64,000 nt of DNA. It comes from Streptomyces cinerochromogenes. Its GTDB lineage: Bacteria > Actinomycetota > Actinomycetes > Streptomycetales > Streptomycetaceae. The stretch spans positions 24,552 through 88,551 of the forward strand of contig NZ_BMRM01000027.1 of the NCBI RefSeq assembly GCF_014648635.1. Direction: 5' to 3'. This document shows positions 1 through 6,831 of this stretch, in pieces. The translations under genes were made by a program, and so were the position numbers. The notes below the pieces were generated by a model. The model saw nothing but the letters and a program-made list of their open reading frames with translations, did no database searches and was not told the DNA's origin. How positions within the stretch are numbered: position 1 is the first letter of the stretch; the number at the start of each line of letters is the position of its first letter.

Positions 1-7
1 GGGCCAT
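1..7 (-). CDS. Start of a leftward gene cut by the window edge
   Basis: On the minus strand an ATG at 7-5 is preceded by a good ribosome binding site (GGAGA, seven bases upstream, in ACGGAGAACAGTCATG). Only ATG GCC C of the gene is inside the window, so nothing can be said of the product. Two LacI-type palindromes lie about 95-130 bases upstream, which suggests a sugar-responsive gene running off the left edge, in the same direction as the sugar-acid operon behind it. This is inferred from the start signal alone. Confidence 0.4.
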
Positions 8-100
8 GACTGTTCTCCGTTCGCAGTCGATAGGTGCCGCCCGAAGGGCGTCCGTGAGGGGCGGTGGTCGGGTGACGGGCGGGCGGTTGCAGCGGGTGCA

Positions 101-139
101 GGAAGCGCTTGCTACATGCGCGTGCTTGAAGCGCTTCAA
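101..139. promoter_or_regulatory. Pair of LacI-family-type operators
   Basis: TTGAAGCGCTTCAA at 126-139 is a perfect 14-bp palindrome. AAGCGCTT recurs at 103-110 as an imperfect palindrome. The two centres are 26 bp apart. Palindromes with a central CG and this AAGCGCTT core are typical of LacI/GalR-family operators in actinomycetes. They lie between the end of the sugar-acid dehydratase gene and the start of the leftward gene at position 7, so they most likely control that gene. No LacI-family gene is in the window. Confidence 0.55.
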
Positions 140-158
140 CGACCGGTGTGCGGGGGGG

Positions 159-1889
159 TCAGCCGGCGTACGGGTCCGGCACGGTGCCCGGGCGGGCCAG
201 GAACGCGAAGTCGCAGCCGGTGTCGGCCTGGGTGATCTGCTCGTTGTAGAGGGCGCCGTAGCCGCGTTCGTACCGGGCGGGCGGCGGCGTCCACTCGGCC
301 CGCCTGCGGTCCAGCTCCGCGTCGTCCACGTGGAGATGGAGGCTGCGGGCCCCGACGTCCAGGGTGATGAGGTCTCCGGTGCGGACGAGCGCCAGGGGGC
401 CGCCGATGTACGACTCGGGGGCGATGTGCAGCACGCAGGCGCCGTAACTCGTGCCGCTCATCCGGGCGTCGGAGATCCGGACCATGTCCCGCACGCCCTG
501 CTTGAGCAGGTGGTCCGGGATCGGCAGCATGCCGTACTCGGGCATGCCCGGGCCGCCCTTGGGGCCGGCGTTGCGCAGCACCAGCACGCTGTCGGCGGTG
601 ATGCCGAGCGACGGGTCGTTGATGGTGCGCTGCATGGTCCGGTAGTCGTCGAAGACGACGGCCCGGCCGGTGTGCTCGAGCAGGTGGGGCTCGGCGGCGA
701 TGTGCTTGATGACCGCGCCGTCCGGGCACAGGTTGCCGCGCAGTACGGCGACCCCGCCCTCGCCGGCGACCGGGTTGTCCCGGGTGCGGATGACGTCGTC
801 GTCGTGGACCTGCGCGCCGGTGAGCTGCTCGCGCAGGGTGTCGTACGACACCGTCGGCCGGTCCAGGTGGAGCAGGTCGGTGATCCGGGAGAGGAAGCCG
901 GGCAGGCCGCCGGCGAAGTGGAAGTCCTCCATCAGGTACGTCCGGCCACCGGGGCGGACGTTGGCGAGGACCGGGACCGTGCGGGCGATGCGGTCGAAGT
1001 CGTCCAGGGTGAGCCGGACACCGGCACGGCCGGCCATGGCGATCAGGTGGATCACGGCGTTGGTGGAGCCGCCGAGGCCGAGCACGGTGGTGACCGCGTC
1101 CTCGAAGGCCTCGGGGGTGAGGATGTCGGAGAGTCTGCGTCCCTTGTGGACTTGTTCAACGATCCTCATGCCGGATCGCGCCGCCATCCGATCGTGCCCG
1201 GAGTCCACCGCCGGGATGCTGGACGCCCCCGGCACGGTCACCCCCAGCGCCTCGGCCGCGGCGGTGAGCGTGGACGCCGTGCCCATCGTCATGCAGTGGC
1301 CGGGCGAGCGGGCCAGGCCGCTCTCCAGCTCGGCCATCTCGCAGTCGCCGATGAGGCCGGCCCGCTTGTCGTCCCAGTACTTCCACATGTCGGTGCCGGA
1401 ACCGAGGACCTCGCCGCGCCAGTGGCCCGGCAGCATGGGACCGGCCGGGACGAAGACGGCGGGCAGGTCCACGGAGGCGGCGCCCATCAGCAGCGCGGGC
1501 GTGGACTTGTCGCAGCCGCCCATGAGCACCGCGCCGTCGACCGGGTAGGAGCGCAGCAGTTCCTCGGTCTCCATCGCGAGCAGGTTGCGGTAGAGCATGG
1601 GGGTCGGCTTCTGGAAGGTCTCGCTGAGGGTGGAGACCGGGAACTCCAGCGGGAAGCCGCCCGCCTGCCACACCCCGCGCTTGACGGCCTGGGCGCGGTC
1701 GCGGAGGTGGACATGGCAGGGGTTGATGTCGGACCAGGTGTTGAGGATCGCGATGACCGGCTTGCCGAGGTGCTCCTCGGGCAGGTAGCCGAGCTGGCGG
1801 GTGCGGGCGCGGTGGCTGAAGGAGCGGAGCCCCTCGGTGCCGTACCACTGGTGGCTTCTGAGTTCCTCGGGACGCTTCCCGCCGGTCAT
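159..1889 (-). CDS. IlvD/Edd-family Fe-S sugar-acid dehydratase (L-arabinonate dehydratase-like)
   Basis: A 576-residue member of the IlvD/Edd dehydratase family, which removes water from C2-C3 of aldonic acids or dihydroxy acids to give a 2-keto-3-deoxy acid. Cysteines at residues 58, 126 (in GGCDKS) and 199 (in GHCMTM) match the spacing of the three cluster ligands in L-arabinonate dehydratase of Rhizobium (family knowledge), and the length is close to that enzyme. This favours a sugar acid over the branched-chain amino-acid substrate. The ATG at 1889 was chosen because it forms an ATGA overlap with the stop of the upstream lyase gene; an upstream in-frame start would lie inside that gene and add an Arg-rich, unrelated leader. 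Likely role: first step of an aldonate pathway whose keto-deoxy product is used by the neighbouring DapA-family enzyme. The exact substrate is not decided by sequence. Confidence 0.88.
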   Translation of the reverse strand: MTGGKRPEELRSHQWYGTEGLRSFSHRARTRQLGYLPEEHLGKPVIAILNTWSDINPCHVHLRDRAQAVKRGVWQAGGFPLEFPVSTLSETFQKPTPMLYRNLLAMETEELLRSYPVDGAVLMGGCDKSTPALLMGAASVDLPAVFVPAGPMLPGHWRGEVLGSGTDMWKYWDDKRAGLIGDCEMAELESGLARSPGHCMTMGTASTLTAAAEALGVTVPGASSIPAVDSGHDRMAARSGMRIVEQVHKGRRLSDILTPEAFEDAVTTVLGLGGSTNAVIHLIAMAGRAGVRLTLDDFDRIARTVPVLANVRPGGRTYLMEDFHFAGGLPGFLSRITDLLHLDRPTVSYDTLREQLTGAQVHDDDVIRTRDNPVAGEGGVAVLRGNLCPDGAVIKHIAAEPHLLEHTGRAVVFDDYRTMQRTINDPSLGITADSVLVLRNAGPKGGPGMPEYGMLPIPDHLLKQGVRDMVRISDARMSGTSYGACVLHIAPESYIGGPLALVRTGDLITLDVGARSLHLHVDDAELDRRRAEWTPPPARYERGYGALYNEQITQADTGCDFAFLARPGTVPDPYAG

Positions 1890-2797
1890 ATCGACCACCC
1901 GGCGGCGATGGCGGCGACCTCGGCGCGCTCGTCCTCCGGCAGCGGCCTGCTCGGCGGCCGGACGTCGCGGCGGCACAGGCCGAGCGCGGCGAGGGCCTCC
2001 TTGACGACGGTGACGTTGTTGGCGTTGCCGTGCGCGGCGCGCAGCTCCTCGAAGCGGCGGATCTGCTCCCAGACCTTCATGGCGGCCGGGTAGTCACCGG
2101 ATCGAAGCGCTTCGATCATGTTCAGCGAGACGGCCGGGGAGACGTTCACGAGCCCGGAGGTGAAGCCGGTGGCGCCGGCGGAGAAGTAGGAGGGCGCGTA
2201 CGGTTCGGCGAGGCCGGCGACCCAGACGAAGCGGTCCAGGCCCGCGTCCCGGGCGAAGGCCGCGAACCGGGCGGCGTCCGGCACGGCGTACTTGACGCCG
2301 ATCACGTTCGGACAGTGGTCGGCGAGTTCGGCGAGCCGGGCGCCGGGGAGCTGGGGGCTGCGCAGGTACGGCACCACGCCCAGCTCCGGGACGGCCTCGG
2401 CGATGGCCCGGTGGTAGTCGACCCAGCCGGCCGCCGAGACGTACGGGTGCACCGGCTGGTGGACCATCACCATCTGGGCGCCGGCGTCGCGGGCGTGCCG
2501 GGCGGAGGCGATCGCGGTGGGCAGGTCGTGTCCGACGCCGACGAGCAGGGTGGCGCGGTCGCCGGCCTCCTCGACGGTCAGCTCGGTGACCAGGCGGCGC
2601 TCCTCGGGGGTGAGGGCGTAGAACTCGCCGGTGTTGCCGTTGGGGGTGAGGGTTCTGATCCCGCCGTCGAGCAGGCGGCGCAGCAGGGCCCGGTGGGTGC
2701 CGGTGTCGACGGAGCCGTCCTCGGCGAAGGGGGTCACCGGGATGGCCACCACGTCGGCCAGGGCCGCCCGTTGGGTCTCGAACGTCACGCTGCTCAT
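1886..2797 (-). CDS. DapA-family (class I) lyase/dehydratase of a sugar-acid pathway
   Basis: A 303-residue TIM-barrel enzyme of the dihydrodipicolinate synthase/N-acetylneuraminate lyase family. Visible family features are the N-terminal VTPF segment, GNTGEF at residues 54-59 (cf. GTTGE of DapA), Tyr144 in VVPYL, and Lys169 in NVIGVKY, the expected Schiff-base lysine. Family members in sugar operons cleave or dehydrate 2-keto-3-deoxy sugar acids. It sits between a GntR regulator and an aldonate dehydratase, with 4-bp ATGA overlaps on both sides, so it probably acts on the dehydratase product. The ATG at 2797 is fixed by the overlap with the regulator stop. It is not the biosynthetic DapA; a better candidate for that lies at 24440. 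Confidence 0.85.
   Translation of the reverse strand: MSSVTFETQRAALADVVAIPVTPFAEDGSVDTGTHRALLRRLLDGGIRTLTPNGNTGEFYALTPEERRLVTELTVEEAGDRATLLVGVGHDLPTAIASARHARDAGAQMVMVHQPVHPYVSAAGWVDYHRAIAEAVPELGVVPYLRSPQLPGARLAELADHCPNVIGVKYAVPDAARFAAFARDAGLDRFVWVAGLAEPYAPSYFSAGATGFTSGLVNVSPAVSLNMIEALRSGDYPAAMKVWEQIRRFEELRAAHGNANNVTVVKEALAALGLCRRDVRPPSRPLPEDERAEVAAIAAGWSI
2100..2117. promoter_or_regulatory. Intragenic LacI-type palindrome
   Basis: GATCGAAGCGCTTCGATC is a perfect 18-bp palindrome with the same AAGCGCTT core as the operators at 103-110 and 126-139. It lies inside the DapA-family lyase gene, over the codons for Ile-Glu-Ala-Leu-Arg. It could be an auxiliary operator that loops with the upstream pair about 2 kb away, or a codon coincidence. 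Confidence 0.3.
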
Positions 2798-3450
2798 TTC
2801 TGGCCTTCCTCGGGGAGGGGCTCGGGGAACGCACGGCGTACGAAGGACGCGATGTGGGCGTGCAGGGCGCTCGCGGCGCCGTCCGCGTCGCCGTCCAGCG
2901 CGAGCCGCAGGATCTCCCGGTGCTCCTCGGCCTCCCGCTCCCAGGAGGGGTCGGCGGACCAGGCGACGGCGGAGACGAGGGCGGCCTGGTCGCGGACCTC
3001 GTCCAGCATCCGGCCGAGCAGCGGGTTGCCGCACGGCAGGTAGAGCGCGCGGTGGAAGTCCCGGTTGGCGAGGGAGCGTTCGGCGGTGTCGGTGGCGGTG
3101 TCGGCGCGGGTCAGCGCGGACCGGGCGGCGTCGAGGGAGGCGCCTCGCGCGACGGCCCGGCGCAGGGCCTCGGGTTCGAGCAGCAGGCGTACGTCGTAGA
3201 CCTCGCGCGCCATGTCCGCGTCCACCATGCGCACCGTGACGCCCTTGTACTGGCTCATCACGACCAGGCCGGTCCCGGCGAGGGTCTTCAGCGCCTCCCG
3301 CACCGGGGTCTTGGACACCCCGAACTGCGCGGCCAGCTCCGCCTCGACCAGGGGCTGACCGGGGGTCAGCCGTCCGGTGAGGATGCGGTGTTTGATCGCG
3401 TCCAGCACGTACTGCGTGCGGGACGGGATCGGGGTGGGCACAGAGGTCAT
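2794..3450 (-). CDS. GntR-family regulator, FadR/FCD subfamily
   Basis: A 218-residue transcription factor. The N-terminal winged helix-turn-helix (about residues 10-75) carries the family pattern LAAQFGVSKTPVREALKTL. The C-terminal part is an all-helical FCD domain (about 80-205) with the acidic and His residues that usually bind a metal and an organic acid ligand (for example DFHRAL and EEHREIL). It is the first gene of a three-gene leftward operon with the lyase and dehydratase (ATGA overlap), so it very likely represses that operon and itself until a sugar acid binds. A consensus promoter and an AT-rich palindromic site lie just upstream. Confidence 0.9.
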   Translation of the reverse strand: MTSVPTPIPSRTQYVLDAIKHRILTGRLTPGQPLVEAELAAQFGVSKTPVREALKTLAGTGLVVMSQYKGVTVRMVDADMAREVYDVRLLLEPEALRRAVARGASLDAARSALTRADTATDTAERSLANRDFHRALYLPCGNPLLGRMLDEVRDQAALVSAVAWSADPSWEREAEEHREILRLALDGDADGAASALHAHIASFVRRAFPEPLPEEGQK

Positions 3451-3464
3451 GCGGCCCTCTCGGA

Positions 3465-3540
3465 TCTCACATATCGCGTCTCATATATGACGTACGGAGT
3501 ACGACGCGTTGAAGGTAGGAGGGGGCCCGGCTTTCGTCAA
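3465..3540 (-). promoter_or_regulatory. Promoter and candidate operator of the GntR operon
   Basis: On the minus strand TTGACG (3540-3535) and TACCTT (3517-3512) are separated by 17 bases, a good housekeeping-sigma promoter. Downstream of it, before the start codon, are TCATATATGA (3481-3490, a perfect 10-bp palindrome) and a second ATATGTGAGA-like copy (about 3467-3476). These are the only AT-rich patches in the area and are a plausible site for the GntR regulator. Confidence 0.55.
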
Positions 3541-3569
3541 TGCTTCTGACAAAGGAAGTCGGGAAGTGC

Positions 3570-4322
3570 TCAGACGCTGTGGATGTGGCCCTCGACGGCG
3601 GTGAACGTGGGCCGGCCGGAGGCGGTGGCGGCGCGCGCGGTGGCCGACTCGCGGCTGAGCGTGGGGCCGACGTGGGTGACGAGCAGCTCGCGCACCCGGG
3701 CCTCGGCGGCGACGCGGCCGGCGTCCTCCGGTGTCAGGTGGACCTGTTCGCCGTCGCGATGGACGTCGATGTCGGCCTCGCACAGGAACAGGTCGGCGCG
3801 GGCGGCGAGTTCGGTGAGCGCGGGGCAGGGGCCGCTGTCCCCCGAGTACGCCAGCACACTGCCCTGGCATTCGGCGCGCAGCCCGTACGCCTCGGTGCCG
3901 TGGGCGACGGCGCGGGAGGTCAGGCGGAGGTTCCAGTGCCGGACGTCGTGGCCGTCGTACAGGTCGCGGAAGTCGAAGACGCCCTTGAGGAAGTCGACGT
4001 CCGGCCGCCCGAGGAAACCGGCCAGCCGGCGTGCGCAGCCCTCCGGCGCGTACACCGGGACCGGGGCGGGCGGGGTCATCCTGCCGAAGGCGAACGCGTA
4101 GGCGGCGGCGAGCAGGTCGGCGCTGTGGTCGGCGTGCAGATGGGAGATCCAGATCGCGGTGAGCCGCGCGGGATCCGTGTGCCGCTGCAACGCGGCGAAC
4201 GTCCCGGGCCCCGCGTCCACCCACACCTCGGCGCCCCCGCCGGACAGCAGGTACCCGGAGCAGGGCCGGTCCGGGCCCGGGTGGGGCGAGGCGGTACCGA
4301 GGACGGTGAGGGTGAGCGGCAT
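3570..4322 (-). CDS. MBL-fold metal-dependent hydrolase (RNase Z-like)
   Basis: A 250-residue metallo-beta-lactamase-fold protein. It begins with a TVLGTASPHPGPDRPCSGYLL segment typical of the RNase Z/phosphodiesterase branch. The metal site SHLHADHSADL is at about residues 60-70, a second His-containing region (SGDSGPCPALTELA) follows, and a late TH motif (LLVTHVGPTLS) is near the C terminus. Substrate unknown; relatives include tRNA 3' processing enzymes and cyclic phosphodiesterases. No Shine-Dalgarno sequence precedes the ATG. It stands alone between the GntR promoter and a small gene. Confidence 0.82.
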   Translation of the reverse strand: MPLTLTVLGTASPHPGPDRPCSGYLLSGGGAEVWVDAGPGTFAALQRHTDPARLTAIWISHLHADHSADLLAAAYAFAFGRMTPPAPVPVYAPEGCARRLAGFLGRPDVDFLKGVFDFRDLYDGHDVRHWNLRLTSRAVAHGTEAYGLRAECQGSVLAYSGDSGPCPALTELAARADLFLCEADIDVHRDGEQVHLTPEDAGRVAAEARVRELLVTHVGPTLSRESATARAATASGRPTFTAVEGHIHSV

Positions 4323-4358
4323 GAGAAGGAGCGTACGACGCGACGGGCCCGGGTCAGG

Positions 4359-4640
4359 TCAGATCTCCATCACCGCGTCGCAGTCCGGGCAGACCAGGGA
4401 CGCGTACTCGTCGGGGTACCACGGCTCGCCGGGGCGCGGCGAAGGCGCCCGAGGAGCCTTCGTCATGGCGAAGGTGTCCTTGCCGCACAGGGTCCGTGGG
4501 CCGGCGGCGTCGGGCCTGCCGGGGGCGGCGGGCGCCGCGTGCACCCTGCGGGGGAGCCGTTCCGCGTCGGGCGGTCCCTCCGCAGGGGTGCGCGCGGCCA
4601 GGGGGTGTTCGCGCTCGTACACGACGACGATCTCGCTCAT
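4359..4640 (-). CDS. Small conserved Cys-containing protein
   Basis: A 93-residue protein of unknown function. It has three Cys: one in TLCGKDTFAM near the middle, and a C-terminal CPDC in SLVCPDCDAVMEI, resembling half of a zinc ribbon. The GGTGGAGA element seven or so bases before the ATG is a good ribosome binding site. Proteins ending in CPxCDxxMEI and containing CGK are common in streptomycetes as short hypotheticals. No operon partner is obvious; the gap to the MBL hydrolase is 36 bp, so co-transcription is possible. Confidence 0.65.
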   Translation of the reverse strand: MSEIVVVYEREHPLAARTPAEGPPDAERLPRRVHAAPAAPGRPDAAGPRTLCGKDTFAMTKAPRAPSPRPGEPWYPDEYASLVCPDCDAVMEI

Positions 4641-4677
4641 GTCTCCACCGTAGGCGCGGTGACCCGGGGCGCCGCGT

Positions 4678-4983
4678 TCACCCGCGGGTGGTGCTGGGCA
4701 GGGCGAGTTCGCGGCCGCGGTAGAAGCCTTCGCGCTCCTCGGCGACGTACGGGGCCATGGCCGCCCGCCGCCGCGCCTCCGACTCGGAGGCCCGCCACGC
4801 GTCGCACGCCTCCCGGGAGTCCCAGAACGACACGCCGGTGATCTCCTGTCCGTCCTCGGACCAGTAGGCGTAGGCCCGGTGCAGGCCCTGCGGTGCGGGC
4901 TCCGGGCGCCACGCCCTCTCGAAGTCGTCGTGGGTTCCCGGCTGAAGGCGGCGTGTCGTCACCCACACGTAGTGCTCCTGCAT
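4678..4983 (-). CDS. ABM/dimeric alpha-beta-barrel domain protein
   Basis: A 101-residue single-domain protein with the layout of the antibiotic-biosynthesis-monooxygenase/dimeric ferredoxin-like fold: a first strand (YVWVTTRRLQPG), a helix with FERAWRP, a central strand ITGVSFWDSREACDAW, and a helix ending in APYVAEEREGFYRGRELAL. Members are small oxygenases, heme-degrading enzymes or proteins of unknown role. A strong GGAGGAG ribosome binding site precedes the ATG. It is far from the polyketide cluster, so a role there is not implied. Confidence 0.6.
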   Translation of the reverse strand: MQEHYVWVTTRRLQPGTHDDFERAWRPEPAPQGLHRAYAYWSEDGQEITGVSFWDSREACDAWRASESEARRRAAMAPYVAEEREGFYRGRELALPSTTRG

Positions 4984-5118
4984 GGTGGTCTCCTCCGTAC
5001 CCGATCGGATTGCCCCCTCTCAGGGGCACCGTAGACCGGATACGCCACTTCCCGCCGCCCGGCGACGGCTGGTCGGCCCCGGGTCGGGCCATGTGGGGTC
5101 AGGCGGCTGAGGTGGTGG

Positions 5119-5496
5119 TCAGGGCGCGGGCAGCGTGAGCACCAGGTACAGCACGGCCAGGGGCGGGACCAGCGCGCCGAGGGCCAGCCAGACGCGCGGG
5201 GCCGACCAGCGGCGGGTCCAGGGCAGCAGCCACGCGGTGAACAGGGCCGCGCCGGCGAGCGGGCCGCCGATGTCCGTCATGCCGTCGATCCGGGCCAGCG
5301 CCGTGTCGAGGGCGGCCGGGCAGTGGTCGGGGCCGCAGCTGTCCGTGGCCATCGCGGACAGTCCGCCGAGGAGGAGGGCGAGCAGGCCGAGCGGGACCAT
5401 CAGGGCCGTGGCGATCGCCGGGGCCACCCAGCCCCGGGGGTCCCGCTCCCCCTTGCCGGGGGCGGGCGCGGGCGGCGCGCTGTGCGATGTCGTCAT
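5119..5496 (-). CDS. Small integral membrane protein, unknown function
   Basis: A 125-residue protein with three predicted membrane segments (about residues 22-50, 73-92 and 97-122), a short cytoplasm-like N terminus rich in Pro and Lys/Glu, and an extracytoplasmic-looking loop with two Cys (DSCGPDHCP) that may form a disulfide. The ATG at 5496 was chosen over an in-frame one 36 bases earlier because the latter adds a polar Arg-rich extension unlike the rest. I do not recognise a family. Confidence 0.6.
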   Translation of the reverse strand: MTTSHSAPPAPAPGKGERDPRGWVAPAIATALMVPLGLLALLLGGLSAMATDSCGPDHCPAALDTALARIDGMTDIGGPLAGAALFTAWLLPWTRRWSAPRVWLALGALVPPLAVLYLVLTLPAP

Positions 5497-5609
5497 GCGG
5501 CCAGTGAAGCGGGGGCGGGGGGTGTGGCACACCGGCGGAGCTACTCATACGGAAGCCGCTCCGCTACTCAGACACCGGGCCGCCGACGGCCACGGTCACC
5601 CGGACACGA

Positions 5610-5638
5610 CGTGAGGCGCGGGCGGCGCTCGCCTCACG
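5610..5638 (-). terminator. Hairpin overlapping the end of the maleylpyruvate isomerase-like gene
   Basis: CGTGAGGCG at 5610-5618 pairs perfectly with CGCCTCACG at 5630-5638 (9-bp stem, 11-base loop). The stem overlaps the stop codon of the leftward gene that ends at 5634. There is no T-run, as is usual for actinomycete terminators. Confidence 0.5.
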
Positions 5639-6233
5639 CCTCAGGCGCTCCCCCGCTCCCCCACCCCGGGTCCCGCCCGCTCAAGCCGACCGCCCGGTCC
5701 AGCAGGGGGGCGTCCGGCGGGACCGGGACGACCGGGCCGAAGAGGCCGTTGCCGCGGTCCGGGTCGTCGGCCGCGGCGCGGAGGAAGGCGAGGGCCGAGT
5801 CGAGGGCGGCCGGGTCCGGGGTGTAGTCCTGGCCGGTGGCGCGGGCCAGGTCCCAGCCGTGGATCACCAGCTCGTCGGCGACGACGGCGCCCGCGACCGC
5901 GCCCGGCAGGTCCACCCCGCCGGCGCGGGTGCCGCCGGTCCAGGCGGCCGGGTCGCGCCAGGCGTCGGCCAGCTCGTCCAGCGCCTTCGGCAGTTCCTCG
6001 CGCCAGCCGGGACCGAGGTCCCAGGCCACGGCGGTCGGGCTGGTGTCGGTCGTGGGACCCAGGTCCTTGCGGGCGGCGTCCCGGAAGGCCACGGACAGCA
6101 TCAGCAGATGGCCCAGCAGATGGCGCACCGCCTGGCCCGGGCACGGTGTCGCGGCGGTCAGCTGTTCGTCGGTCACGGACTCGGCGAGCCGGGCCACGAT
6201 CCCGGTCTGCGGGCCGAGGTCGATCACGGTCAT
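5634..6233 (-). CDS. TIGR03086-type maleylpyruvate isomerase/DinB-like protein
   Basis: A 199-residue protein of the mycothiol-dependent maleylpyruvate isomerase N-terminal family (TIGR03086 group). The pattern VTDEQLTAATPCPGQAVRHLLGHLL near residues 19-45 gives the family's PCPG...H signature, and ADELVIHGWDLARATG around residue 125-140 gives the second metal-ligand helix. These proteins are four-helix bundles that bind a divalent metal and in many cases use mycothiol; the substrate here is unknown. The ATG at 6233 has AAGGAG five bases upstream; a GTG at 6239 overlaps that site and is less likely. It follows the DUF6010 gene by 2 bp and is probably co-transcribed. Confidence 0.75.
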   Translation of the reverse strand: MTVIDLGPQTGIVARLAESVTDEQLTAATPCPGQAVRHLLGHLLMLSVAFRDAARKDLGPTTDTSPTAVAWDLGPGWREELPKALDELADAWRDPAAWTGGTRAGGVDLPGAVAGAVVADELVIHGWDLARATGQDYTPDPAALDSALAFLRAAADDPDRGNGLFGPVVPVPPDAPLLDRAVGLSGRDPGWGSGGAPEA

Positions 6234-6235
6234 GG

Positions 6236-6682
6236 TCACTCCTTCGGGGTCGCGCTCCGCGTACCGAGGGCTGACCGGCCGGCGCCCGGAAACTCATCGG
6301 TGCGGCGCGTCCACTCCCACGGCGCACGGCCGCCGCCCAGGCACCAGACGGCGATCACCGGGTCGCACAGCGCGCAGCCGAACGACGCGTCGTGGGCGAA
6401 GGGGATGATCGGATGGCCCTTGAGGTGGTGGACGACGTCCCAGACGGTGTGCAGCAGCCAGCCGACGCCGATGAACGCCCAGGAGTCCAGGCCCCGGTAG
6501 GCGACACAGGTGGCGACCGCCGTGAACGCGAACTCCCAGCCGCCGAGGCCGCCGCCGCTGAGGTAGGCGGCCCCGGCACCGGCCACCATGACGGCGTTCA
6601 GGCGGCGCCGGTGGCGTTCCGGGACGAGGGACATGAGGGTGACGTAGAGCAGGCCGACCAGAAGGGGGGCGAGGTAGCGCAT
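6236..6682 (-). CDS. DUF6010-type integral membrane protein
   Basis: A 148-residue protein with four likely membrane segments: residues 4-20, 28-45, 48-65 and 68-85. The conserved stretch WLLHTVWDVVHHLKG followed by HPIIPFAHDASFGCALCDP is the hallmark of the family; His, Asp and Cys in a membrane segment suggest a metal or redox site, but function is unknown. The ATG at 6682 was chosen because residues encoded upstream of it are Arg-rich and not membrane-like. It is the first gene of a two-gene leftward unit with the maleylpyruvate isomerase-like gene. Confidence 0.7.
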   Translation of the reverse strand: MRYLAPLLVGLLYVTLMSLVPERHRRRLNAVMVAGAGAAYLSGGGLGGWEFAFTAVATCVAYRGLDSWAFIGVGWLLHTVWDVVHHLKGHPIIPFAHDASFGCALCDPVIAVWCLGGGRAPWEWTRRTDEFPGAGRSALGTRSATPKE

Positions 6683-6831
6683 GCGGTCGACGGTAGGTTT
6701 CCGGGCCCGGGCGCCCCAGGGGCAGCAGTGCCAGGTTCCGACGGATTGTCGCCGCCGCGCACGACGCCCGCGCACACCTAGGGCACCTTCCCGATCCGCG
6801 GCCCCCCGCCTTAGGCCCACGATGACCGGGC

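Noticed and set aside
6..2093. A plus-strand open frame of 695 codons at the left end
   Set aside because: It is the antisense of the dehydratase and lyase genes, which show family motifs and coupled starts on the minus strand.
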